Under the pieces are notes generated by a model that ran no database searches, was not told the origin of the DNA, and saw nothing but the letters and a program-made list of their open reading frames with translations. From positions 1 through 14,015 of the forward strand of contig JAKBCB010000040.1 of the NCBI GenBank assembly GCA_021808185.1: a DNA stretch of 14,015 nt. The letters are read 5' to 3'. Shown here one piece after another: positions 6,530-14,015 of this stretch. Made by a program: the position numbers and the translations under genes. Position 1 is the stretch's first letter. Every line of letters starts with the position of its first letter. The stretch is from Pseudomonadota bacterium. Its GTDB lineage: Bacteria; Pseudomonadota; Alphaproteobacteria; Acetobacterales; Acetobacteraceae.

Positions 6530-7281
6530 GTCAGCCCCCCATCGACCACCAGCATGGCCCCCGTCACGTAGCTGCCCGCGCGGCTGGCGAGGTACACGGC
6601 GGCACCCCCGAGTTCCTCCGGCCTCGCCCAGCGGCCGAGCGGGCAGCGCGATTTCATCCAGGCGTCGAATTCGGGGTTCTGCATCAGCGGCGTGTTCATC
6701 TCGGTGTCGAAGAAGCCGGGGCAGATCGTGTTGACGGTGATCCCCTTGGGGGCCAGTTCGACCGCGAGCGTCTTGGCCATGCCGGCCAGACCCGCCTTGG
6801 CGGCGGCGTAGGCGTGCACGGTGGGGCGCGCGACAATGCCCATCACTGAGCCGGTGAAGATGATCCGCCCACTGCCACGCGGGATCATGGCCCGCGCCGC
6901 CTCGCGCGCCAGCACGAAACAGCCGGTCAGGTTGATGTCGAGCACGCGCCGGAAGTCCTCGGTTTCCCATTCCAGCAGCGGCTTGCGGAAGTTGACACCG
7001 GCGTTCAGCACCACCGTGTCGAGCCGTCCATGCCGGGCCGCGATGGCCGCCACTTCCCGCGCCGAGGCAGCGAAGTCGCTGACATCGAATGGCGCCGTCT
7101 CCGCCTTCAGTCCCCGTGCGCGCAGCCCGGACGCGGCCTGCTCCAGGGTCGTCGGGTCGCGGCCGTTGAGGACCACCAGCGCGCCGGCCTCGGCCATGGC
7201 GCTGGCCATCGCGAGGCCGAGCCCGCGGCTCGCGCCGGTGATCAGGACGACGTGCTCATCCAGCGAAAACAGGCTGGCCAT
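6517..7281 (-). CDS. Short-chain dehydrogenase/reductase, gluconate 5-dehydrogenase-like
   Basis: A 254-residue classical SDR oxidoreductase. It shows the cofactor motif TGASRGLG (15-22), the LNAG strand motif (92-95), and the complete catalytic set N117 (DIN), S145 (TGSVMG), Y158 and K162 (YAAAK), with CPG at 187-189 and the C-terminal TGAMLVVDGGL (240-250). NGR at 39-41, after the second beta-strand, suggests NADP(H) preference and, with the LFSLDEHVVLITG start, recalls gluconate 5-dehydrogenase-type SDRs of sugar-acid metabolism. Substrate assignment within the SDR family is unreliable. It is convergent with the aldolase operon with no gap, and divergent from the peptide transporter. A role in oxidising or reducing the compound handled by the neighbouring sugar operon is plausible. 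Its ribosome binding site is weak. Confidence 0.88.
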   Translation of the reverse strand: MASLFSLDEHVVLITGASRGLGLAMASAMAEAGALVVLNGRDPTTLEQAASGLRARGLKAETAPFDVSDFAASAREVAAIAARHGRLDTVVLNAGVNFRKPLLEWETEDFRRVLDINLTGCFVLAREAARAMIPRGSGRIIFTGSVMGIVARPTVHAYAAAKAGLAGMAKTLAVELAPKGITVNTICPGFFDTEMNTPLMQNPEFDAWMKSRCPLGRWARPEELGGAAVYLASRAGSYVTGAMLVVDGGLTINM

Positions 7282-7308
7282 GGCGGTGCTCTCGGCTCGG
7301 GGTGCGCG

Positions 7309-7337
7309 ATGATGGCATGCCCCGGCAGCCCCGCCAA
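7309..7337 (-). promoter_or_regulatory. Candidate sigma-70-type promoter for the SDR gene
   Basis: On the minus strand TTGGCG (complement of 7332-7337) is followed after 17 bases by CATCAT (complement of 7309-7314). Each matches the consensus at four of six positions. Transcription would start about 20 bases before the SDR start codon. A small palindrome GTGACTTCAC-type dyad (7339-7348) lies directly upstream of the -35 element. Confidence 0.3.
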
Positions 7338-7429
7338 TGTGACTTCACGCCCGCGCGGCACGCGCGCAAAGTGTCAGGCGCGCCGCGCAGGCTCGGCATC
7401 AGCGTCATGGATGCGGCGATCGACGGGGG

Positions 7430-7449
7430 TTGGAACGACCCTTGCAAAG
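7430..7449 (+). promoter_or_regulatory. Sigma-54 (RpoN) promoter, upstream copy P1, for the peptide transporter operon
   Basis: TTGGAACG-ACCC-TTGCA fits the -24/-12 consensus TTGGCACG-N4-TTGCA with a single mismatch (A for C). It has the diagnostic GG (7432-7433) to GC (7444-7445) spacing of exactly ten bases. The predicted transcription start is near 7457, giving a leader of about 110 bases before the transporter's first start codon. Its identity to the second copy is described in the next entry. Confidence 0.7.
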
Positions 7450-7456
7450 ACGGCCG

Positions 7457-7476
7457 TTGGAACGTCCCTTGCAAAG
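7457..7476 (+). promoter_or_regulatory. Sigma-54 (RpoN) promoter, downstream copy P2
   Basis: TTGGAACG-TCCC-TTGCA, with GG at 7459-7460 and GC at 7471-7472, again spaced by ten bases. The predicted start is near 7484. An RNA from P2 would begin about 3 bases before the in-frame ATG at 7487, so that codon would be leaderless. This is one reason to prefer ATG 7568 as the transporter start. Confidence 0.68.
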
Positions 7477-7554
7477 GGAACCGGCCATGGCAACCCGCTC
7501 CCCGCCGGCTCAGGGGGAACCCGGGCGGGCTTTCGATCTTCTGAACCTTGCGGC

Positions 7555-7559
7555 AAGGG
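7555..7559 (+). promoter_or_regulatory. Ribosome binding site supporting the start at 7568
   Basis: AAGGG lies 8 bases before ATG 7568. That start places a twin-arginine signal at the very N-terminus. The competing starts at TTG 7430 (inside the promoter repeat) and ATG 7487 lack a comparable site. Confidence 0.65.
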
Positions 7560-7567
7560 CGAACGCG

Positions 7568-9151
7568 ATGCGGATACGGCGGCGGGATGTGCTGAAGCTG
7601 GCGGCGGGAGCCCTCGCGGCCCCGCGCATCGCGCGCGCGGATGCGGCGCGGGTGCTGCGGTTCGTGCCGCAAGCCAATCTTTCCAGTCTCGATGCCGTTG
7701 CCGGCACGCAATACGTGGTGCGCAACGCGGCGGCGATGGTGTGGGAGACGCTGTACGGCGTGGACGGCAATTTCACCCCGCAACCGCAGATGTGCGAGGG
7801 CCACGAGGTTTCCCCGGACTTCAAGACGTGGACGTTCCGCCTCCGTCCCGGGCTGAAATTCCATGACGGCGAGGCTGTGACCACGCGCGACGTGATCGCG
7901 AGCCTGCAACGCTGGATGGTGCGCGACACCATGGGGCAGGTGATCCATGCGCGCCTCGATGCGCTGGAAGCCCTGGACGACCGGAGCTTCCGCTTCCGGT
8001 TGAACAAGCCGTTCACAAAAATGCTGTTCGCCATCGGCAAGAGCAACGCGCCGATGGCGCTGATCATGCCCGAGCGCATCGCGCGCACCGACCCGTTCCA
8101 GATCATCAAGGACTATGTCGGCTCCGGTCCGATGAAGTTCCGCGCCGACGAATGGGTGCCCGGCTCGCGCGCGGTGTTCGATCTGTTCGCCGACTACCAG
8201 CCACGTCCGGAAAAGGCCGATTGGCTCGCCGGAGGACGGCGCATGAATTTCGACCGGATCGAGTGGCAGATCCTGCCGGACCCCGCGACCGCGGGCGCCG
8301 CGTTGCAGAACGGCGAGGTGGACTGGCTGGAAACGCCGCTGCCGGATCTGGTGGCGACGATGAAGCGCAACCGCGACCTCGCGGTGCAGATCGTCGATCC
8401 GCTCGGCAATCTCGGCAGCCTGCGCATGAACCATCTGTTTCCGCCGTTCAACGACGTGCGCGCGCGCCACGCGCTGCTGATGGCGGTGTCGCAGCCGGAC
8501 TACATGGCCGCCGTCTGCGGCGACGACGAGTCGCTCTGGAAATCCACGGCGAGCTTCTTCACCCCGGGCACCGCGCTGTTCACCGAGGATGGCGGCGACC
8601 TGTTGAAGGGACCGCGCAATTACGAGGCGGCCAGAAAGTTGCTGGCCGAGTCCGGCTACAACGGCGAGAAAGTCATCCTGATGGTGGCGACCGACATCGC
8701 CATCACCAAGGCCGAGGGCGACGTGACCGCCGACGTGCTCGGCAAGATCGGCATGAATGTCGATTATCAGGCGCTGGACTGGGGCACCGTCGGCGCGCGC
8801 CGGGCGAAGAAGGATCCACCCGGCAAGGGCGGCTGGAACATCTTTCACACCTGGCACGCAGGTGCCGACTGCATCAATCCCGCGCCGTACACCGCGCTGG
8901 ATGCCGGCGGCGCGAAGGCATGGTTCGGCTGGCCGAGCAGCCAGGCGGTGGAGGACGGCATCGTCGCGTGGTACGACGCCCCGGACGCGGCGGCGGAAAA
9001 GGCCGCCGCCAGCGCGATCAACCGGGCCGCGTTCGAGGACGTGGTGTATATCCCCACAGGGTTCTTCCAGCAGTACCAGGCGTGGCGCGCCAATATAACG
9101 GGCATCGCCAAGGCGCCGCTGCCGCTGTTCTGGGACGTGCGCAAAAGCTGA
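7568..9151 (+). CDS. Tat-exported solute-binding protein of a peptide-type ABC transporter (SBP_bac_5)
   Basis: A 527-residue family-5 extracytoplasmic binding protein (DppA/OppA type). The N-terminus MRIRRRDVLKLAAGALAAPR is a twin-arginine signal with likely cleavage after IARA (residues 21-24), so export in folded form is predicted. The family core is clear: VWETLYGVDGNFTPQP (58-73), the diagnostic TWTFRLRPGLKFHDGEAVTT (87-106) and DVIASLQRW. A NGEVDWLETPLPDL segment follows in the second half. Length is typical. The start was chosen on the ribosome binding site, the signal peptide and the positions of two predicted sigma-54 transcription starts. Its stop overlaps the first permease start (TGATG at 9149-9153). 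It is the first gene of a complete five-gene importer; ligands of the family include di- and oligopeptides, nickel, glutathione, opines and sugars, so the substrate is open. Confidence 0.9.
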   Translation: MRIRRRDVLKLAAGALAAPRIARADAARVLRFVPQANLSSLDAVAGTQYVVRNAAAMVWETLYGVDGNFTPQPQMCEGHEVSPDFKTWTFRLRPGLKFHDGEAVTTRDVIASLQRWMVRDTMGQVIHARLDALEALDDRSFRFRLNKPFTKMLFAIGKSNAPMALIMPERIARTDPFQIIKDYVGSGPMKFRADEWVPGSRAVFDLFADYQPRPEKADWLAGGRRMNFDRIEWQILPDPATAGAALQNGEVDWLETPLPDLVATMKRNRDLAVQIVDPLGNLGSLRMNHLFPPFNDVRARHALLMAVSQPDYMAAVCGDDESLWKSTASFFTPGTALFTEDGGDLLKGPRNYEAARKLLAESGYNGEKVILMVATDIAITKAEGDVTADVLGKIGMNVDYQALDWGTVGARRAKKDPPGKGGWNIFHTWHAGADCINPAPYTALDAGGAKAWFGWPSSQAVEDGIVAWYDAPDAAAEKAAASAINRAAFEDVVYIPTGFFQQYQAWRANITGIAKAPLPLFWDVRKS

Positions 9152-10092
9152 TGTGGCGCTACGCCGGCAGGCGCGCGCTGGCCACCGTCCCGGTGATGGC
9201 GGTGGTGGCACTGTTCGTCTTCTCGCTGCTCTATATCGCGCCGGGTGATCCGGCGGCGATCATCGCGGGCGATCAGGCGAGTGCGGAGGACATCGCCCAT
9301 ATCCGCGCCTCGCTCGGGCTCGACCGGCCGTTCCTGGTGCGCTTCGGCGAATGGGTGTGGCAGGTGCTGCACGGCGACTTCGGCACCTCGATTTTTGCGA
9401 ACTTGTCCGTCGCGCACATGATCGGCCAGCGCGTGGAACCGACGCTGTCGCTGATGGCGTTGACACTGGTGTTTTCCGTGGTCGTGGCGGTACCCCTCGG
9501 CGTCCTGGCGGCCGCGCGCGCCGGTGGCTGGCTCGACCGTGTGGTCATGCTGTTCGCGGTGCTGGGCTTCTCCGTCCCGGTGTTCGTCGTGGGCTACGTG
9601 CTGGCCTTCGTCTTCGCGCTCCAACTGGATTGGCTGCCGGTGCAGGGCTACACGCCGCTGGCGCAGGGCGTATTGCCATGGCTGCGCAACCTCGTGCTGC
9701 CGGTGATCGCGCTCGGCACGATCTACGTGGCGCTGATCGCGCGGGTGACGCGCGCCGCCATGCTCGAAGTGCTCGGCCAGGACTATATCCGGACCGCGCG
9801 CGCCAAAGGGTTGGGACTGGCGCCGATCCTGTTCCTGCACGCGCTGAAGAACGCCGCCGTGCCGATCGTCACCGTCATCGGCCTCGGCGTCGCGCTGCTG
9901 ATCGGCGGCGCGGTGGTAACGGAGAGCGTGTTCGCCATTCCGGGAATCGGGCGCCTTGTCGTCGATGCGATCCTGCGGCGCGACTATCCGGTGATCCAGG
10001 GGGTGACGCTGTTGTTCAGCTTCGTCTATGTGCTGGTCAACCTGATCGTCGATCTGCTGTACACGCTGCTCGACCCGAGGATTCGGCAATGA
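9151..10092 (+). CDS. Peptide-type ABC transporter permease, DppB type
   Basis: A 313-residue inner-membrane permease of the BPD_transp_1 family. The N-terminal membrane segment (about 9-30) leads into the family's LYIAPGDPA motif (27-35). There follows a periplasmic loop with HGDFGTSI (74-81), the core membrane segments (about 102-122, 131-158, 182-200, 236-256 and 284-303), and the cytoplasmic coupling loop DYIRTARAKGLG (211-222) that contacts the ATPases. ESVFAIPGIGRL (258-269) and the terminal LLDPRIRQ are also characteristic of DppB/OppB. The start overlaps the binding protein stop by one base; the stop overlaps the next permease start (ATGA at 10089-10092). Together with the DppC-type partner it forms a heterodimeric channel. 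Confidence 0.92.
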   Translation: MWRYAGRRALATVPVMAVVALFVFSLLYIAPGDPAAIIAGDQASAEDIAHIRASLGLDRPFLVRFGEWVWQVLHGDFGTSIFANLSVAHMIGQRVEPTLSLMALTLVFSVVVAVPLGVLAAARAGGWLDRVVMLFAVLGFSVPVFVVGYVLAFVFALQLDWLPVQGYTPLAQGVLPWLRNLVLPVIALGTIYVALIARVTRAAMLEVLGQDYIRTARAKGLGLAPILFLHALKNAAVPIVTVIGLGVALLIGGAVVTESVFAIPGIGRLVVDAILRRDYPVIQGVTLLFSFVYVLVNLIVDLLYTLLDPRIRQ

Positions 10093-10913
10093 TGCGCTGG
10101 GCGCGGCGGCATCCGGGCATCGCGGTGGGCGGCCTTCTGCTGGTCCTGATCGTGCTGGCGGCGGTGCTGGCGCCGCTGCTGTTCACCGTCGATCCGACCG
10201 CCCTCGCCCCGGCCCGGCGCACCCGCCCGCCATCTGCGGCGCACTGGTTCGGCACCGACATGCTGGGCCGCGACGTTTATTCGCGCGTCGTTTTCGGCGC
10301 GCGCGTCTCGCTGATCGTGGGATTCGCGGTCGCCGCCCTGGCCTCGGCCATCGGCCTTGCCATCGGCGTCGTCGCCGGGTTCGTCCGTTGGCTCGACAAT
10401 CTGGTGATGCGCGTGATGGACGGCCTGATGTCGATCCCACCGATCCTGCTCGCCATCGCGCTGATGGCGCTGACACGGGGCAGCGTGGGGAATGTGATTC
10501 TCGCCATTACTATCGCCGAAGTGCCCCGCACGGGCCGCCTCGTGCGCGGCGTGGTGCTGTCCCTGCGCGACCTGCCGTATGTCGAGGCGGCGATTGCCGC
10601 CGGCACGCGCACGCCGCGCCTGATCTGGCGGCACATCCTGCCCAACACGCTGGCACCGCTGATCGTGCAGGCCAGCTATATCTGTGCTTCCGCCATGATC
10701 ACCGAGGCGATCCTCAGCTTCATCGGCGCCGGCACGCCGCCGATCGTGCCGAGCTGGGGCAACATCATGGCCGAGGGCCGCGCGCTGTGGCAGGTGAAGC
10801 CGTTCATCGTGTTCTTCCCGGCCGCGGCGCTCAGTATCACCGTGCTCGCGGTGAACCTGCTCGGCGATGGCCTGCGCGACGCGCTGGACCCGCGCATGGC
10901 CAAGCGGTTGTAG
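10089..10913 (+). CDS. Peptide-type ABC transporter permease, DppC type
   Basis: A 274-residue inner-membrane permease that pairs with the DppB-type protein. After one N-terminal membrane segment (about 10-31) it has the DppC signature HWFGTDMLGRDVYSR (52-66), then core membrane segments (about 72-98, 114-128, 134-142, 188-206 and 243-260) and the coupling loop PYVEAAIAAGTRTPRLIWRH (163-182). SFIGAGTPPIVPSWGNIMAEG (210-230) and LLGDGLRDALDPR (257-269) are strongly conserved family elements. The N-terminus is slightly shorter than many DppC proteins, but all functional elements are present. A second ATG directly follows the first; the first was chosen because it forms the ATGA overlap. Only two bases separate its stop from the next gene. 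Confidence 0.92.
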   Translation: MMRWARRHPGIAVGGLLLVLIVLAAVLAPLLFTVDPTALAPARRTRPPSAAHWFGTDMLGRDVYSRVVFGARVSLIVGFAVAALASAIGLAIGVVAGFVRWLDNLVMRVMDGLMSIPPILLAIALMALTRGSVGNVILAITIAEVPRTGRLVRGVVLSLRDLPYVEAAIAAGTRTPRLIWRHILPNTLAPLIVQASYICASAMITEAILSFIGAGTPPIVPSWGNIMAEGRALWQVKPFIVFFPAAALSITVLAVNLLGDGLRDALDPRMAKRL

Positions 10914-10915
10914 CC

Positions 10916-11895
<980 letters not shown>

Positions 11896-11899
<4 letters not shown>

Positions 11900-12855
11900 C
11901 CCCGCCCCTGCTGGAGGTTGCCGGGCTGGTCAAGCACTATCCTGTGCGCGGCGGCGCGGTGCGCGCGGTCGATGGCGTGTCGTTCACGCTCGCGCGTGGC
12001 GAGACGCTGTCACTTGTCGGCGAGAGCGGCTGCGGCAAATCCACCGTGGGGCGCTGCATCCTGCGTCTGGCGCCGGTGACCGGGGGACAGATCTCGCTCG
12101 CGGGGAAACGCATCGACGACCTGCCGGAGCGGCACATGCGCCCGCTGCGCCGGCACATGCAGGTGGTGTTCCAGGATCCGTTCAGCAGCCTCAACCCGCG
12201 CCAGCGCATCCGCGACGTGATCGCCGAGCCGCTGCGCAATTTCTCGCTCGCGTCCGGGGCGGCGCTCGATGCGCGCGTGGTGGAACTGCTCGACCAGGTC
12301 GGGCTGCCCGCGAGTGCGATGCACCGGCTGCCGCACGAATTCTCTGGCGGGCAGCGCCAGCGTATCGGCATTGCCCGCGCGCTGGCCCCGGCGCCGGACC
12401 TGCTGGTGTGCGACGAGGCGGTCTCGGCGCTGGATGTCTCGGTCAAGGCGCAAATCGTCAACCTGCTGCTGGGTTTGCAGGAGCGGCTCGGCCTGGCGCT
12501 GCTGTTCATCAGCCACGACCTCGCGATCGTCGAGCATCTGACGCATCGCGTGGCGGTGATGTATCTCGGCCGTATCGTGGAACTCGCCCCCCGGCGCGCG
12601 CTGTTCGCCGCCCCCCGCCACCCCTACACGCGCGCGCTGCTCTCGGCTGTGCCGCTGCCTGACCCGACGGCCACGCGAGAGCGCACCGTGCTGCGCGGCG
12701 ACGTGCCGAGCGGGCTCGCCCCGCCCCCCGGCTGCCGCTTCCACACCCGCTGCCCGGCGGCCTTCGACCGCTGCCGGACGGAGGAGCCGGTGCCGCGGCA
12801 GGTGGCGACGGAACACATCGTCGCCTGCCATCTGGACGTGTCGGCAGGCCCGTAG
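11896..12855 (+). CDS. Peptide-type ABC transporter ATP-binding protein, DppF type
   Basis: A 319-residue cytoplasmic ATPase, the partner of the DppD-type subunit. It shows Walker A GESGCGKST (42-50), Q93 in VFQDPFSSLNP, signature FSGGQRQR (149-156), Walker B LLVCDE (169-174) followed by AVSALDVS (the DEAVSALD variant is usual for DppF), and H207 in ISHDL. The C-terminal extension has HPYTRALL (242-249) and four cysteines, C280 (PPGC), C286 (TRCP), C293 and C311 (IVAC), parallel to those of its partner. It is the last gene of the transporter operon; an AT-rich gap follows, with no strong terminator visible. Confidence 0.93.
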
Positions 12856-13000
12856 CCTCGGCGCGGTGCGCGTCACCAAAGTGACATATTTGATAACATA
12901 GTTTGACAATTAAGACACTTTCTGAGCCGCGCGACACTTCATGAATTGCAATGGTATGTAGGCACCGTTACGGCATGGGATAGCGAGATGTCGTATCCGT
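12856..13000 (+). promoter_or_regulatory. AT-rich intergenic control region before the RTX-like gene
   Basis: This gap is conspicuously A+T-rich against its surroundings, above all at 12885-12925. It contains the inverted repeat GTCAC-CAAA-GTGAC (12872-12885), two TGACA pentamers 22 bases apart (12882-12886 and 12904-12908), a perfect -35-like TTGACA (12903-12908) and the palindrome TTCATGAA (12938-12945). I find no good -10 hexamer 16-18 bases after TTGACA; TATGTA (12955-12960) is a poor alternative placed elsewhere. The promoter almost certainly lies here, but its exact position is not determined. The 5-bp hairpin is too weak to call a terminator for the transporter operon. Confidence 0.4.
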
Positions 13001-13005
13001 AGGAG
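13001..13005 (+). promoter_or_regulatory. Ribosome binding site for the RTX-like gene
   Basis: AGGAG lies 9 bases before ATG 13015 and supports that start over the ATG two codons later. Confidence 0.75.
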
Positions 13006-13014
13006 CGTGAAATT

Positions 13015-14015
13015 ATGCCGATGGTAACTGTTCTTGGCGCGGGCGGATCGACGGTCTCAATTGAAATTGACTCCGCACGCAACGCGCAGGTCGCACAGAC
13101 GTTGCTGGGTATTCTATCCGGTCAGATTCAGGACGGGACGGTAACGCCGTTCACCTATGACGGGCTCGGCCCGCTCAATCCTCCCTCCGGCCTGAACGAG
13201 CTGATCGTGACCGGCCCCGGCGAAGCCTCCGCGCCGGTGACGACGCGCGACGTGATCGACGTTGCCGGGGGACCGCTGGTGCTGCTGGGCGGTAACGCGC
13301 CCGAGCAGTTGGTGGTGGCCGACAGCCCGCTGGTGTATTTCGCCAACAGCGGCGCCGGCACGGTGATCGCCAGCGGCGGCGGCACCGAAATTATCGAACA
13401 GCATGGCGGCGACCACCTGTTCCTGACAGATGGCGGCAACAACCATATCCTGGCGCTCAGCGGCAACGACACCATCGGCGCCGGCCCCGGCGACAACACC
13501 ATCGTGCTCGGCAGCGGCAACGATCTGGTTCAGGTGACCGGCCACGACAAGATCGTCGCCGGCAGCGGCCAGGACACGATCCAGGTTCTCTCGGGCGATG
13601 CGATGGTGCGCGGTGGCACCGGCTCGCTGACCTTCATCAATGGCTCGGGCGCATCGACGGTGTTCGGCGGCGACGGCTCGGCAACGCTCAGCGGCGGCGC
13701 GGGCGGCGGCGTCTATAAGGGCGGCACGGACGGCAACAACCTGCTGGTCACGGGGCTACAGGCCACCACCCTGTTCGGCGCGGGCAACCATGACCAATTG
13801 TACGCCATCGGCGGCGGCAACGATCTGCTGGTCGCCGGACGCGGCAGCGAAACACTGACCGGCGCCGGCACCGGCAGCGACACGTTCATCGGCGGCAGCG
13901 GCCGCGACGTCATCAGCGGCGGTTTCGGCTACAACACCTTCGTCGCCGGCCATGGCAACGAGACGCTGACAGGCGGACTGTCGGGCAACACCTACGTCTT
14001 CTCCGACGAGAGCGA
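13015..14015 (+). CDS. Glycine-rich RTX-like (hemolysin-type repeat) protein, 3' truncated by the window
   Basis: The frame is open from ATG 13015 to the window end, giving at least 333 residues. There is no Sec signal peptide. Residues 1-60 form a non-repetitive head (VTVLGAGGSTVSIEI, then NAQVAQTLLGILSGQIQDG and TPFTYDG) and a Pro-rich link. From about residue 85 glycine-rich turns begin, and from about 148 they become nonapeptide-like beta-roll repeats such as SGNDTIGAG, PGDNTIVLG, SGNDLVQV and SGQDTIQVL. Later repeats lose the aspartate (GSGASTVFG), so calcium binding may be limited to part of the roll. Such proteins are commonly secreted by type I systems through a C-terminal signal, which is out of view. 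The head plus FGGDGS, GGAGGGVYKGG, TLFGAG and LVAGRGSETLTGAG blocks recall a large, poorly characterised family in Acetobacteraceae and Methylobacterium relatives (recognised from memory). Function is unknown; surface or adhesin roles are possible. Confidence 0.82.
   Translation, partial: MPMVTVLGAGGSTVSIEIDSARNAQVAQTLLGILSGQIQDGTVTPFTYDGLGPLNPPSGLNELIVTGPGEASAPVTTRDVIDVAGGPLVLLGGNAPEQLVVADSPLVYFANSGAGTVIASGGGTEIIEQHGGDHLFLTDGGNNHILALSGNDTIGAGPGDNTIVLGSGNDLVQVTGHDKIVAGSGQDTIQVLSGDAMVRGGTGSLTFINGSGASTVFGGDGSATLSGGAGGGVYKGGTDGNNLLVTGLQATTLFGAGNHDQLYAIGGGNDLLVAGRGSETLTGAGTGSDTFIGGSGRDVISGGFGYNTFVAGHGNETLTGGLSGNTYVFSDES

Larger units (their letters stand above)
7430..7476 (+). repeat. Tandem direct repeat carrying two sigma-54-like promoters
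   Basis: Two 20-base copies, at 7430-7449 and 7457-7476, differ at a single base (A or T at the ninth position, inside the spacer) and are offset by 27 bases. The seven bases between them are ACGGCCG. The similarity stops at the promoter elements, which suggests a local duplication followed by selection on the motif, or a double site under selection. Confidence 0.9.

Noticed and set aside
7430..7567. Coding reading of the tandem repeat as an N-terminal ERPLQR repeat of the peptide-binding protein
   Set aside because: This would place coding sequence over two sigma-54 promoter matches, start at a TTG with no ribosome binding site, and bury the twin-arginine signal 46 residues in. The start at 7568 explains all signals better.
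8152..9150. Upstream extension of the DppB-type permease frame through the binding protein gene
   Set aside because: The extension is in a different frame from the binding protein gene and reads as Arg-rich noise. The real permease starts at 9151 with a membrane segment and a TGATG overlap.
7256..9211. 651-codon minus-strand open frame opposite the peptide-binding protein gene
   Set aside because: It overlaps the SDR start, the sigma-54 promoter region and a clear SBP_bac_5 gene. The product resembles no family and the frame is explained by codon bias of the sense gene.
9351..10088. Upstream extension of the DppC-type permease frame
   Set aside because: It overlaps the DppB-type gene out of frame with no domain content; family homology begins at 10089.
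12872..12885. Rho-independent terminator for the peptide transporter operon
   Set aside because: The GTCAC/GTGAC stem is only 5 bp and is followed by ATATTTGATA rather than a T-run; I treat it as a possible operator dyad.
13114..13953. Minus-strand frames opposite the RTX-like gene
   Set aside because: They are valine/alanine-rich mirror images of the glycine-rich repeats, without start signals or domains.
13441..14015. CRISPR array or DNA tandem repeat
   Set aside because: The glycine-rich periodicity is at protein level (about 9 residues) with variable codons, with no constant repeats and spacers.

Overview
The window is about two-thirds G+C, tightly packed, and all protein-coding apart from short regulatory gaps. 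Many of its genes are joined by ATGA or TGATG overlaps. This, together with a Tat-exported solute-binding protein and a glycine-rich RTX-like protein of a kind common in acetic-acid-type Rhodospirillales, suggests an alphaproteobacterium, possibly Acetobacteraceae. The taxonomic call is an inference from style, not from a marker gene. No stretch longer than 300 bases lacks a gene, and I see no rRNA, tRNA, CRISPR array or insertion sequence.

Layout. (1) Positions 1-838 hold the end of a peptide/nickel-type ABC transporter operon: the last codons of one gene, then a complete short NikE/DppF-type ATPase. (2) Positions 945-6516 form a six-gene plus-strand operon: periplasmic sugar-binding protein, CUT2 permease, double-domain CUT2 ATPase, FadR-type GntR regulator, small ABM-fold protein, and HpcH/HpaI-type aldolase. 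It reads as an uptake, regulation and catabolism unit for a sugar or sugar-acid-like compound. A strong hairpin sits between the binding protein and the permease. (3) An SDR dehydrogenase of the gluconate-5-dehydrogenase type (6517-7281) lies on the minus strand, its stop codon directly abutting the aldolase stop. (4) Divergent from it is a complete five-gene dipeptide/oligopeptide-type ABC transporter operon (7568-12855: binding protein, two permeases, two ATPases). (5) After an AT-rich gap, a glycine-rich RTX-like repeat protein starts at 13015 and runs off the end of the window.

The most notable non-coding signal is in the divergent gap ahead of the peptide transporter. Two nearly identical 20-base copies, 27 bases apart, each match the sigma-54 -24/-12 promoter pattern (TGGAACG-N4-TTGCA, with GG-N10-GC spacing). 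This points to control of the transporter by RpoN and an enhancer-binding activator, for example in nitrogen limitation. The second point of interest is the sugar operon: a CUT2 importer with an LsrG-sized ABM protein and an aldolase recalls the logic of the lsr (AI-2 uptake) operon, but with a different aldolase family and no kinase in view.
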